DNA from: an archaeon
Lineage (GTDB): Archaea > Thermoplasmatota > Thermoplasmata > Methanomassiliicoccales > Methanomethylophilaceae
Assembly: GCA_024399275.1 (NCBI GenBank)
Contig: JAKSHS010000004.1
Span: 1 to 64,000, forward strand
Length of the DNA stretch: 64,000 bases
Reading direction: 5' to 3'
Part shown: one piece after another, positions 17,531 through 25,268 of the stretch
Numbering within the stretch: the stretch's first letter is position 1
Layout: each line of letters begins with the position of its first letter
Position numbers and translations under genes: made by a program
The notes under the pieces: generated by a model
Told to the model about the DNA's origin: nothing
The model's database searches: none
What the model saw: the letters and a program-made list of their open reading frames with translations, nothing else

Positions 17531-17987
17531 TTTTCCTCCCCGAAAAACAGGGAAGGGATTCAGTTTCAACTATTAAATATACCACTCACCACACTGCCCT
17601 ACCTGTCAAACAAACGCTAGCTTGGGCCTAAGCGGCATCCTTCAGAGGAAAAACTCAACGACTCAGACTCCCAAAGGGGCAACTCACTTTCTTCAACCGA
17701 TGTGACTGTATAGTAATAACCCGATACACGGACACATGTACTCCAACTATTACTTCACCAAAACTTTCGTAAGGTAATCTGGCAGAAACTTCGTACTAAT
17801 GCATCAAAGCTATACCGTGCATTCACATCCATTCCGCGGATTCTACTCTTCCTATTTGTCCATCTAAGAAGCCAGCTCGAAATCGTAAAAAAAGTATCGA
17901 GAGAAATCCAACGTCATTCTCATTCAACTTCGTATACCAACAAATATACTCGCTCCCTTGCCCCAATAATAAGACAGGCCTCCAAAT
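17531..17987. other. Intergenic spacer, promoter at its left end
   Basis: About 455 bp between the corrinoid-protein start and the 3' end of the zinc-ribbon gene. Beyond the TATA box at 17571-17582 I see no long frame, tRNA or repeat. Confidence 0.55.
17571..17582 (-). promoter_or_regulatory. TATA box of the corrinoid-protein operon
   Basis: Read on the minus strand, GTATATTTAATA lies 41-52 nt before the ATG at 17530. Initiation about 25 nt downstream gives an 18-nt leader that holds the GGGGAGG ribosome site. It would drive corrinoid protein, methyltransferase, 7-Cys protein and HyuA-like ATPase. Confidence 0.5.
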
Positions 17988-18458
17988 TTAGCCATCACAA
18001 TCCTTGCAACAAGAGTAAGCATCTCTCTTCAGTTGTTGTGAGACTTCTACTGAACCTTTCTTTGACTTTCTCCTTTTCCTTACAAAGATATACCTTCCAG
18101 GCGAATTTTTTCCAGCACTCGCTAAAAACGGGCAGACTGAACACTTTTTTCCAATTTCTATAACCTCTCCACTCAAACTGCAGTTACTTATCGGTATTAT
18201 ATCGTTCCCGCAAACAGGACAAACATTCCCAACTGCGGTGTTAAGATCCCTATAATCTATGATCACACGAACGAGGCCACTATTAATGGCTATGTGCCTA
18301 ATACGTTCACAACTTATGTTAAATTTCTCCAATCCCTTATTAAGCTCATTCCTTACAAGATTTGCCAACTCCCTCTGCGACCTTACCGTATGATTATTAT
18401 ACATGACAATAAAAATCGCGTCTTTTACGCGCTCATCGTCAGGTATATTAAATGCCAT
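17988..18458 (-). CDS. Zinc-ribbon protein with helical N terminus, function unknown
   Basis: 156 aa. The N-terminal 70 residues look like a small helical, possibly winged-helix domain (VRSQRELANLVRNEL, then SCERIRHIAINSGLVRV). Next comes a treble-clef-like ribbon with CPVCGNDII, SNCSL and KKCSVCPF, a basic stretch (VRKRRKSKKG) and a final SCCKDC. I infer nucleic-acid binding from the basic ribbon. ATG 18458 is preceded by GGGGAG. A perfect palindrome lies 13 nt further upstream (18471-18486), which could be an autoregulatory site. No specific family recognised. Confidence 0.65.
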   Translation of the reverse strand: MAFNIPDDERVKDAIFIVMYNNHTVRSQRELANLVRNELNKGLEKFNISCERIRHIAINSGLVRVIIDYRDLNTAVGNVCPVCGNDIIPISNCSLSGEVIEIGKKCSVCPFLASAGKNSPGRYIFVRKRRKSKKGSVEVSQQLKRDAYSCCKDCDG

Positions 18459-18470
18459 AGCTCCCCACAC

Positions 18471-18486
18471 ATTATTTCGAAATAAT
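18471..18486. promoter_or_regulatory. 16-bp perfect palindrome upstream of the zinc-ribbon gene
   Basis: ATTATTTCGAAATAAT is perfectly self-complementary. It lies 13-28 nt before ATG 18458, just upstream of that gene's GGGGAG, so it falls within the promoter or leader. Candidate operator; no second copy was found nearby. Confidence 0.4.
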
Positions 18487-18521
18487 AATCAGTTCGGTTC
18501 ATCGCAGGTTAAAGTTAAGCA

Positions 18522-18529
18522 TTTTATAC
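18522..18529 (+). promoter_or_regulatory. TATA box of tRNA-Leu
   Basis: TTTTATAC is centred about 28 nt before the first tRNA-Leu base at 18554, the standard archaeal distance. The same AT block could serve the divergent zinc-ribbon gene, since its complement reads GTATAAAA. Confidence 0.45.
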
Positions 18530-18553
18530 AGGGCAAACATGTTGCCCGGCCAT

Positions 18554-18653
18554 GCGGGGGTAGCCAAGTCGGCCAAAGGCGCAGGACTTAAGATTCTCTG
18601 AAGAGGATATTCTGTCTCGTAGGAGTTCAGGGATTCGAATTCCCTTCCCCGCA
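18554..18653 (+). tRNA. tRNA-Leu (UAA) with 16-nt intron
   Basis: The acceptor GCGGGGG (18554-18560) pairs with TCCCCGC (18646-18652), discriminator A 18653. The T arm is AGGGA-TTCGAAT-TCCCT. The gene is 100 nt, about 16 longer than a normal type II tRNA-Leu. Anticodon-stem strand CAGGA does not pair with the adjacent TTCTC but pairs fully with TTCTG 16 nt later. Removing 18593-18608 restores loop CTTAAGA, anticodon TAA, and a variable arm CTC-GTAG-GAG. The intron therefore sits at the canonical 37/38 position. Confidence 0.9.
18593..18608 (+). other. tRNA-Leu intron
   Basis: The 16-nt insert ATTCTC-TGAA-GAGGAT folds into a 6-bp hairpin with a TGAA loop. ATTCT is repeated at the intron start and just after it, so the borders can slide by up to five bases. 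The 37/38 site is chosen by convention. Removal would need the archaeal splicing endonuclease. Confidence 0.8.
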
Positions 18654-18718
18654 CATTCACGTTTTAAGTTTCGGGAATACTCTTTTATTCCTGCTAATAC
18701 ATCTCAGCGTCGTCGGAT

Positions 18719-18997
18719 ATGGGATCTGTAGTTGAGGAGTTCAAGGTACAGTTCTTGGAAACTGTCAGTACGCTTGTCACAGCGGCATTCGGACTTGTAG
18801 CCGCACTGGCATGGAATGAAACAATCAAAACAGCAATCGAACAGGTATTCACAACCAAAGAAGGCATTGTTGGAAAGTTTATCTATGCGTTTTCCGTCAC
18901 TATCATCGCAGTTGTGGCCACGCTCCTAGTGGCCCATGCTCTCGCTAAGGCGAAAGGAGAGCTAAAGGAAAGTCAATCTAAACGATTGCAAGAATAA
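18719..18997 (+). CDS. DUF5654 family membrane protein
   Basis: 92 aa. A short N-terminal amphipathic helix, then two membrane segments (about 17-31, TLVTAAFGLVAALAW, and about 55-75, AFSVTIIAVVATLLVAHAL), and a charged C-terminal tail. The LVTAAFGLVAALAWNETI segment matches the DUF5654 pattern found in archaea; function is not known. ATG 18719 follows shortly after tRNA-Leu. Next to an unknown basic protein on the same strand. Confidence 0.75.
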   Translation: MGSVVEEFKVQFLETVSTLVTAAFGLVAALAWNETIKTAIEQVFTTKEGIVGKFIYAFSVTIIAVVATLLVAHALAKAKGELKESQSKRLQE

Positions 18998-19032
18998 TGA
19001 TTAGACTTTTGGATTCTTAAATCGTTAAATAG

Positions 19033-19443
19033 TTGGAAGTTATCCCCCGCCCCGGAGTCGTGCACTTGGCGACACGAAAAGATTTTACAAAGAGAACCGA
19101 TAGAGCTACACCACCCGATAAGGTGCTGCCCACAAAATCGACACAGTTATCAGACTCGCAGAGGCCAAAGCCTAAGGCGAAGAGTTCTACCAAAAGGCAG
19201 TCAATGCTTAATACGCACAAGCTAGCCCCCTTCAAGTATGACATGAACGAAATATTTTCCGCCTCTCAAATGGATGAATCTAAGTCATCAGCACTCCTAG
19301 CGTCCGTCATAGCCAAAGCATCTCGCCAATCCACAAAGAAGGCGAAAGAATTCGTCAAGACATTTTTCGATGCAGGGGACATTACCAAAGAGGAGTATGA
19401 CAAAATAGGAAAACTGATGGACAAATACAGTAAATATCGCTAA
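19033..19443 (+). CDS. Hypothetical protein with SHOCT-like C terminus
   Basis: 136 aa from TTG 19033. The first 60 residues are basic, rich in Lys, Pro, Ser and Thr and probably disordered. The C-terminal 35 residues (VKTFFDAGDITKEEYDKIG) resemble the short SHOCT helical hairpin that often tails membrane or oligomerising proteins. Start uncertain: GGAG at 19054-19057 favours TTG 19066, and GTG 19060 is also possible. Same strand as the DUF5654 gene upstream. Function not recognised. Confidence 0.5.
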   Translation: MEVIPRPGVVHLATRKDFTKRTDRATPPDKVLPTKSTQLSDSQRPKPKAKSSTKRQSMLNTHKLAPFKYDMNEIFSASQMDESKSSALLASVIAKASRQSTKKAKEFVKTFFDAGDITKEEYDKIGKLMDKYSKYR

Positions 19444-19556
19444 AACATCGATATTTCATTCATAAATTACTGATATATGCAAAATTGTTCCATCGTCCCC
19501 CTTAAAACACCCAGCTATGAAATAATGTTACCATTTTGACTAAACAACGTATATAT

Positions 19557-20711
19557 ATGGATAGAATCGTAATACCCGCAGGGATTGTTATGGGTTACGA
19601 AGAGTTATTCCCTACCAACGACCTCAAAGGCTGGCATGCAAATGCGGCTAAAAGGTTCGCAAGCCCCTTTGTGGACAGTTACCACGACAGGATTGACGTA
19701 GATCCTATCATCCTGTCAAACGCTGCCGTACATTGCGGATTCACAATCAGGGACTTTTACGAGAAACCAGAACTTGGAATTCATACGGTCGGATATATAT
19801 CAGAATTGTTTGACCTTCTGCCAGTCACTCACTGGTTCTTCTCACTGCCATGGCTCAGAGACCTTGGCGTGACGTTAGAGTACAAGGATACACTTCCTCC
19901 AGTCTCGACTGGACCAATTATCAGTGAGCCTGAAGAAGTCGACAAACTTGAGCCAATATCTAAAGAGAAGCTTGCGGGCGGAAGCACTGATACGCTATTC
20001 CACAACTTATACGGCTATGTCCAAAAGAACATTCCTCACACCCTCGTACCGATTTCGTATGGTTTCGACCTTTGTGGTGCGGGAGCTGAAATCTGTGGTG
20101 TTGAGAACTTCATAATGTGGACATTCACAGAGCCTGAGATTGCTCATAAACTTCAAGATGTCTACGTTGAAACATCGATCAACGGAGCGGACCTTCTGTC
20201 TGACACCTACGGTATGGCTATGCTAATAGTTGGATCTGTCCTTGCCAACAACGATATCTTTAGCGACGAACAGGTCGAAGAGTTCTCAGCAAAAGTCATG
20301 CACCACTACGTAGATCAATGCTTCAGGAAAGGAGCGGGGCCACAGGTATTCTATCATCTCTGCGGTAACCACGAAACAGACTACAAAGTTTTCAAGAAGA
20401 ACCTATTGTGGTCACCATTTAACGTCCTACACATTGGGTATATGGGTCAAAAAGAATTCCCAACCGAGATTTTGAAGCAGGAATTCCAAGATGTGACGAC
20501 GATTATGGGTTCCGTTGACACAAAACTCATGATCCAAGCCAACCCCAAGAAAGTCTACGATAGGGCAAAGGAATCTCTTCTTGCCGGCCGTGACGCAAAG
20601 AAAGGTTACATTCTCGGTACAAGCTGTGAGACACCTCCGTACACCATTCCGGGACAACTTCTCGCACTCACGAGAGCAGCTAGAGACTTCGGTACATACG
20701 GAACGTGGTGA
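19557..20711 (+). CDS. UROD-fold methyltransferase, second copy
   Basis: About 384 aa of the uroporphyrinogen decarboxylase/MtaA superfamily. The zinc motif is FYHLCGNHETD (about 272-282), HXC plus a nearby His, and a C-terminal Cys in GTSCETPPYTIP (about 356-367). It differs strongly from the copy at 15807 and has no corrinoid protein beside it. It could use the corrinoid protein at 16892 as a substrate-side (MT1-like) enzyme, or serve another one. ATG 19557 is preferred; TTG 19536 would add seven residues, and neither has a good ribosome site. The stop leads straight into the Shine-Dalgarno of the next gene. Confidence 0.8.
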   Translation: MDRIVIPAGIVMGYEELFPTNDLKGWHANAAKRFASPFVDSYHDRIDVDPIILSNAAVHCGFTIRDFYEKPELGIHTVGYISELFDLLPVTHWFFSLPWLRDLGVTLEYKDTLPPVSTGPIISEPEEVDKLEPISKEKLAGGSTDTLFHNLYGYVQKNIPHTLVPISYGFDLCGAGAEICGVENFIMWTFTEPEIAHKLQDVYVETSINGADLLSDTYGMAMLIVGSVLANNDIFSDEQVEEFSAKVMHHYVDQCFRKGAGPQVFYHLCGNHETDYKVFKKNLLWSPFNVLHIGYMGQKEFPTEILKQEFQDVTTIMGSVDTKLMIQANPKKVYDRAKESLLAGRDAKKGYILGTSCETPPYTIPGQLLALTRAARDFGTYGTW

Positions 20712-20721
20712 GGTGACAAAC

Positions 20722-21159
20722 ATGGCAGTAATTTCAGAGGCAGCGAAAAGTATCCTCGAAAAGAGAGGTTTAAAAGAAGCAGACGTTCTCTCAGTCGTCA
20801 ACGAGTGCGGCGATGACAAGATCTTCAACAAGGAAAAAGGGATATACATTGCCAGAAAAGAGATAGGGGAACTTACGGTCTACGCCGTCTTCGATGAAAG
20901 TGGTACAGTTCAAACGGCGTACAGTCACAAGATGAAGATCTTGGATATTGTCCTCGAAGGAGAGGAGGACTCTGGTTGGGTGTACTGCAAGAATGGTGCT
21001 ACTGTAAAAAGTGGACACACCAATCTCACATACCTTGGCGCGACTAGGTCTGGACCATCGCTAACAGAACCAATATCTGGACAGTCTTGGTTTGAGGAAT
21101 ATCTCGCGACTGGAGCGCTTACAACGGCAGAGGGACTTTTCCAACAAAAGAGGGCATAA
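20722..21159 (+). CDS. Unknown protein translationally coupled to the UROD methyltransferase
   Basis: 145 aa, no family recognised. GAGGTGA (20710-20716) overlaps the methyltransferase stop and stands 5 nt before ATG 20722, so the two are made together. The frame also runs upstream inside the methyltransferase gene, but that part is shadow. It has a helical first 30 residues, a beta-rich middle (YIARKEIGELTVYAVFD, ILDIVLEGEE, SGWVYCKNG), and a C-terminal TSGQSWF-like loop with helices. One Cys near 28 and one near 88. A partner or accessory subunit of the methyltransferase is inferred from coupling alone. Confidence 0.7.
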   Translation: MAVISEAAKSILEKRGLKEADVLSVVNECGDDKIFNKEKGIYIARKEIGELTVYAVFDESGTVQTAYSHKMKILDIVLEGEEDSGWVYCKNGATVKSGHTNLTYLGATRSGPSLTEPISGQSWFEEYLATGALTTAEGLFQQKRA

Positions 21160-21226
21160 ATTTACCTGTCGTAAGTTTTAAACCTCTTATCCTTATCTTT
21201 TTTCCATAAAACGCGCCTGGAATGTT

Positions 21227-21247
21227 AGGCGAATGAATTATTCACCT
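21227..21247 (+). promoter_or_regulatory. Inverted repeat before the radical SAM gene
   Basis: AGGCGAAT (21227-21234) and ATTCACCT (21240-21247) pair with one mismatch around a 5-nt loop, 18 nt before ATG 21265. It could be an operator or a leader hairpin controlling the radical SAM gene. TTTTAAACC near 21176 may be its TATA box. Confidence 0.3.
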
Positions 21248-21264
21248 CCTATTGTGTGATAGCA

Positions 21265-22626
21265 ATGATCGAGAAAATTGGGGAGACATTTGCACTCTGT
21301 CCGAAATGTTTGAAAACTATTAGAGCAAAAAAAATCGCCGAAGATGACACAGTATATCTTGTGAAGACATGCCCTGACCACGGAACATGGAAAGTAAAGA
21401 TATGGAAAGGTGTCAAACATTACAAGAATTTATATGACTTCGCTGCAACCCCGAAGATTCCAGAAAAATTCGCTGTTTCTTCTGTCAAAGATTGTCCTCA
21501 TGATTGCGGATTGTGTAACCAACACCTTCAGCACTCATGTGTGAATGTCATAGAAGTCACAAACCGTTGCAATCTAAACTGTCCAATATGTTTTGCATCT
21601 TCTGAAACATGCGGGTACGATTTTCACCCTGACATAGAAACGATTCGAGGAATGTTTCAAACTGTTGTTGATTTCGTGAATAGTCCTAGATGCGTCCAGA
21701 TATCTGGCGGTGAACCTACAATTAGAGACGACCTTCCAGAAATTGTGAAAATGGCGAAGAGCATGGGTATAGAACACATCGAAATTAATACCAATGCAAT
21801 ACGTATCGCGAAGGACTTAAACTACCTCCGAAAGCTGAAAGAAGCTGGTGTCGACGATTTTTACATGCAATTTGACGGTATAAACGACGCTATTTACCTT
21901 AAAACTCGCGGCAGATCACTGCTTGCATTAAAAGAGCAGGCAATTCAAAACTGTAAAGATATAGGCATCGGAATAACTCTCGTTGTGACAGTTTCTCCAG
22001 ACATTAATCTTGACCATGTTGGTGAAATCATTAGATACGCAGCATCAAAAACACCCATCGTTAAAGGTGTTCATTTTCAGCCCATATCATACTTTGGACG
22101 TTATCCCATCGAACCAACAGACAAAAATCGCATCACTCTACCTGAACTAACGGATGCTATCGAATCACAAACAGATGGTATGTTAAAGGCAGATAATTTT
22201 CTTCCAACATCATGTTCCAATATTCATTGTGACATAAAGTCTCTTTCAATTGTACTACCTGACGGATCATTATTTCCACTAACAACCATGGCACTAGGGC
22301 CACCCAAGAAAACTGACAATATTGCTGATAAAACCAGAACAGAAATATCTCAATTTTGGAGATTTATCGAATGCTCTATGGATGGGGGAGACATGAAAGA
22401 ATCCAATGACAACTCGTGGAAAACATTTATCAGTCGAGCAAAGACACACTACCTTACAGTATCAGCGATGGCATTCCAGGATGCATGGACTGGAGAGGTA
22501 GAAAGATGGAAACATTGCTGCATCCACGTTGTCACCCCTGACAAGAGACTAATTCCATTCTGCCTATTCAACACGACCGCAGAGAACGGAGCTACACTAT
22601 ATAGAGACAGAATTTTCCACCTATAA
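21265..22626 (+). CDS. Radical SAM protein of the MJ0619/Tes-like family
   Basis: 453 aa. An N-terminal CPKC and HGTW motif form a rubredoxin-like knuckle (about 12-40), then CPHDCGLC (about 77-84). The radical SAM cluster motif CNLNCPIC (CX3CX2C, about 105-112) and SGGEPTIRDDLPEI for SAM follow. Late cysteines (SCSNIHC, HCCIHVV, RLIPFC) could bind further clusters. This architecture resembles archaeal MJ0619 proteins, one branch of which is tetraether synthase; the chemistry here is unknown. ATG 21265 has GTGAT 4 nt upstream. Placement between methyltransferase and 7-Cys/ligase genes suggests a role in the methyl-compound pathway. Confidence 0.8.
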   Translation: MIEKIGETFALCPKCLKTIRAKKIAEDDTVYLVKTCPDHGTWKVKIWKGVKHYKNLYDFAATPKIPEKFAVSSVKDCPHDCGLCNQHLQHSCVNVIEVTNRCNLNCPICFASSETCGYDFHPDIETIRGMFQTVVDFVNSPRCVQISGGEPTIRDDLPEIVKMAKSMGIEHIEINTNAIRIAKDLNYLRKLKEAGVDDFYMQFDGINDAIYLKTRGRSLLALKEQAIQNCKDIGIGITLVVTVSPDINLDHVGEIIRYAASKTPIVKGVHFQPISYFGRYPIEPTDKNRITLPELTDAIESQTDGMLKADNFLPTSCSNIHCDIKSLSIVLPDGSLFPLTTMALGPPKKTDNIADKTRTEISQFWRFIECSMDGGDMKESNDNSWKTFISRAKTHYLTVSAMAFQDAWTGEVERWKHCCIHVVTPDKRLIPFCLFNTTAENGATLYRDRIFHL

Positions 22627-22670
22627 GTTGGAGTATGTAACACATACTTCTTAGAAGCACTTACAATTGT

Positions 22671-22973
22671 CTACCTTCTGTAGTATCCAAAAGACTTGTG
22701 GTAACTATCCACAACACCGTTCATATATCCCGATATGAACTTCTCTTTCTCCTTTGTATTGACTATAAAGCCATTAATTGGAAATTCTGCATCGCAATGG
22801 ACACACCTCACAAGTCTGCAATGTTTATTCGCCTGTGGGCATGCTCTACAAGCAATTGCCCTGGACTGGAATAAGCTAAACTCCTTTCCACACCTAGGGC
22901 ATTTGAATCTATGAGTAGACGAAAGTAACTGTGGAGTAACTCCCGCTCTCGCCATCTCTGGTGTCAAAGTCAC
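22671..22973 (-). CDS. Small 7-cysteine protein (copy 2)
   Basis: About 100 aa and a clear paralogue of the protein at 15448. It has FKCPRCGKEFSLF, the same C-X2-C-X13-C-X2-C-X6-C-X4-C-X2-C spacing (residues 25-60), and a tail ending in SFGYYRR against KRYGYV. GTG 22973 is preferred because GGGGAG stands 4 nt upstream; GTG 22985 or ATG 22955 are possible. It is tail-to-tail with the radical SAM gene and divergent from the PaaK-type ligase. Zinc or Fe-S binding inferred; family not named. Confidence 0.7.
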   Translation of the reverse strand: MTLTPEMARAGVTPQLLSSTHRFKCPRCGKEFSLFQSRAIACRACPQANKHCRLVRCVHCDAEFPINGFIVNTKEKEKFISGYMNGVVDSYHKSFGYYRR

Positions 22974-23058
22974 TAAACTCCCCACACACTCATAAATGTT
23001 CGACTATATAGCAAATTCCCAACCCAACATTATTATTATTTCAGATAGAATCACACAT

Positions 23059-24510
23059 ATGAGCATATGGGAAGCGATGAAGATTTTCATTATTCGGCGT
23101 CGGCTCTTATCGAATATGATTCCCAAGGAATGTAAACATCCACTGGAAGAATGGATGGCCATTAAAGCCAGAATGACATTTAAAAAAAATCGGGATTTGA
23201 GAGAACGCATAGGAAAAAACAAGCTCGAAGAAGTTACAAGAAAGGATTTTGATGAATATCAACTATTTTGTGTTAGAAGGCAGATGAAGTATGCTGAGGA
23301 AAACTCCCCTTACTACAGAGACAAATTTAAGAACGCCGGCGTTAAACCCGAAGACATTAATACATGGGACGATCTTCAAAAAATCCCATTTACCGAACCA
23401 TCTGATCTAGCAAAGAACTCAATGTACTTCTATGCAGTCTCTAGAACAAAACTCGCTAGAGAATTTACTACAACTGGAACAACCGGCCACCGAAAATTTA
23501 TAGGATACACCACAAACGATTTAGTCTCCAAAATCGACATAGTGGCTTCAGCACTGAAAAATATTGGCATGACCAGCGAAGACTCACTTCATATAATGTT
23601 CCCTCTTGTCACCGCTTGGGATCCTAGCATAATTATGGCAGGAGCCTGCAAAATTTTAGGTTACAAATCATCAATATGCTCTGATCCAGATGTCGACAAG
23701 CAACTTACAACTATAAAAGAAAACAAGACCACTTACATTATTGGAGTACCGTCATTCATCTACCGCATTACAACTTTATTAGAAAAAACTACTCCCCTAA
23801 AAAATCTTGGAATAAAAAAAGTAATATCCACTTCAGAACCCCTCCCAGAAAGCCTAAGACACTCATTGGAAGAAACATGGGGATGCAAAGTTCTTGATGT
23901 CTGGGGAATAACCGAATTCGGGTTAGCTTGTGCGGTTGAATGCGATTCTCAGGATGGGCTTCATACTGATGAAGCAAACATGCTCTTTGAAATAATTGAT
24001 CCAGAAACTGGAAAACATGTTCCGGATGGTACATTTGGAGAATTAGTGATAACGTCCCTCCACGCCGAATGTTCAGTGCTTATAAGATACCGTACACGTG
24101 ACATCGCTGCAATGATTGCCCCCCCATGCAAATGCGGAGCCCATTTCAATAGAAGATTAGCTAAACCAAAGGGTCGAATGGATCTACAATCCAAAATTGG
24201 AATGGGTCATAAAATATATCCGATTCTATTCGACGAGGTAATATTCTCAAACAAATCAATTGTTGACTATCGGGTGAAAATTACAAAGGAAGGATATAAA
24301 GATACTCTTACATTCGAGTTAGAGACAGACACTCAAACAGATGTTCTCAAAGAAAAGATTATTGATGATGTATCTCGCATTACAGAAATTAAACAAGGGT
24401 TAGAAGAGGACCTCATCAACAAACCAAGAGTAACATTTGTCGACCCAGGCACAATGAAATACACGGTGAAAGCGAAGAAAATATTAGATTGTCGGGAAAA
24501 TTTCGAATAA
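23059..24510 (+). CDS. PaaK-type phenylacetate-CoA ligase family protein
   Basis: About 483 aa AMP-forming ligase. After a helical N-terminal region comes YAEENSPYYRDKF, a PaaK hallmark. The P-loop-like TTTGTTGHRKF, the central DVWGITEFG motif and RYRTRDIA follow, and a CKCG motif lies before the C-terminal lid domain with its PGTMKYTVKAKK end. Known members activate aryl acids as CoA thioesters via an acyl adenylate. The substrate is unknown here. Start ATG 23059 is inferred because CTATATAG at about 23003-23010 looks like its TATA box; ATG 22996 would lie upstream of that box. Confidence 0.8.
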   Translation: MSIWEAMKIFIIRRRLLSNMIPKECKHPLEEWMAIKARMTFKKNRDLRERIGKNKLEEVTRKDFDEYQLFCVRRQMKYAEENSPYYRDKFKNAGVKPEDINTWDDLQKIPFTEPSDLAKNSMYFYAVSRTKLAREFTTTGTTGHRKFIGYTTNDLVSKIDIVASALKNIGMTSEDSLHIMFPLVTAWDPSIIMAGACKILGYKSSICSDPDVDKQLTTIKENKTTYIIGVPSFIYRITTLLEKTTPLKNLGIKKVISTSEPLPESLRHSLEETWGCKVLDVWGITEFGLACAVECDSQDGLHTDEANMLFEIIDPETGKHVPDGTFGELVITSLHAECSVLIRYRTRDIAAMIAPPCKCGAHFNRRLAKPKGRMDLQSKIGMGHKIYPILFDEVIFSNKSIVDYRVKITKEGYKDTLTFELETDTQTDVLKEKIIDDVSRITEIKQGLEEDLINKPRVTFVDPGTMKYTVKAKKILDCRENFE

Positions 24511-24526
24511 AAGCATAACCATCAAT

Positions 24527-25267
24527 TTAACAACCTTTCGCCGCCGCGATGACTTTTTTAATTTCATTTTCATCGGAACATAATTCAATAAATGTTCCAG
24601 TCACTATAACATCTGCCCCAGCCATTCTCACAGCTCTTGCAATTTCAGGCGTCCTAATACCTCCACCGACAACAAGAGGGATGTCAATTTGTTCTTTAAC
24701 AGCCTTAATCATTTCCTGAGGCACTTCTTTATCAGAACCACTTCCAGTTTCGAAATAGATAAGCCTCATTCCGAGGTACTGCGCCCCAAGAGCATATTCA
24801 ATAGCCGCCGATATATCGTTTCTTTTCAAAAGATCTGCCTTTGTAATCCTACCAACTTTCATTCCAGGCTCAACGATAACATACCCCATAGGAATAGTTT
24901 CAATACCAATCTTTTTGACGTATGGAGCAGCAAAAGCTTGTGCCCTTATAACCATATTAAGATCCCTACTATTAAGAATGGACATATAGTACATTGCATC
25001 GCACTTAGCAGAAAGTGCATGTGGTCCGGCTGGAAAATAAATTACTGGAAGATTCGTTGCCTTTTTAACCGCGTTGGCGGTCATATCAATATTCTTCGTC
25101 GTTATACCTGTAGATCCCCCAACCATAATCGCGTCAGTTCCCGCATTTTTACATCTAAATGCAATTCTAGCAGCATCTTCCGCCGATTGCTTTTCTGGAT
25201 CTATAAGAGTCATGTGAAGAGTTTTTCCTCTCTTCTTATTTTCATAAATATATTGCTCCACTGACAT
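24527..25267 (-). CDS. Geranylgeranylglyceryl phosphate synthase
   Basis: 246 aa PcrB/GGGPS TIM-barrel that attaches geranylgeranyl diphosphate to sn-glycerol-1-phosphate, the first step in archaeal ether lipids. The motifs are LIDPEKQ (about 22-28), MVGGSTG (about 48-54), YFPAGPH (about 77-83), YFETGSGS and VVGGGIRTPE with VTGTFIE. ATG 25267 is one base after the TAG of the UbiA-type gene, with GGGAG 8 nt upstream. The enzyme for the next lipid step is encoded immediately upstream. Confidence 0.93.
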   Translation of the reverse strand: MSVEQYIYENKKRGKTLHMTLIDPEKQSAEDAARIAFRCKNAGTDAIMVGGSTGITTKNIDMTANAVKKATNLPVIYFPAGPHALSAKCDAMYYMSILNSRDLNMVIRAQAFAAPYVKKIGIETIPMGYVIVEPGMKVGRITKADLLKRNDISAAIEYALGAQYLGMRLIYFETGSGSDKEVPQEMIKAVKEQIDIPLVVGGGIRTPEIARAVRMAGADVIVTGTFIELCSDENEIKKVIAAAKGC

Positions 25268-25268
25268 T

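Noticed and set aside
15807-20711. Calling the UROD proteins true uroporphyrinogen decarboxylases
   Set aside because: Both carry the HXC and late Cys zinc ligands of corrinoid:CoM methyltransferases, and one overlaps a corrinoid-protein gene.
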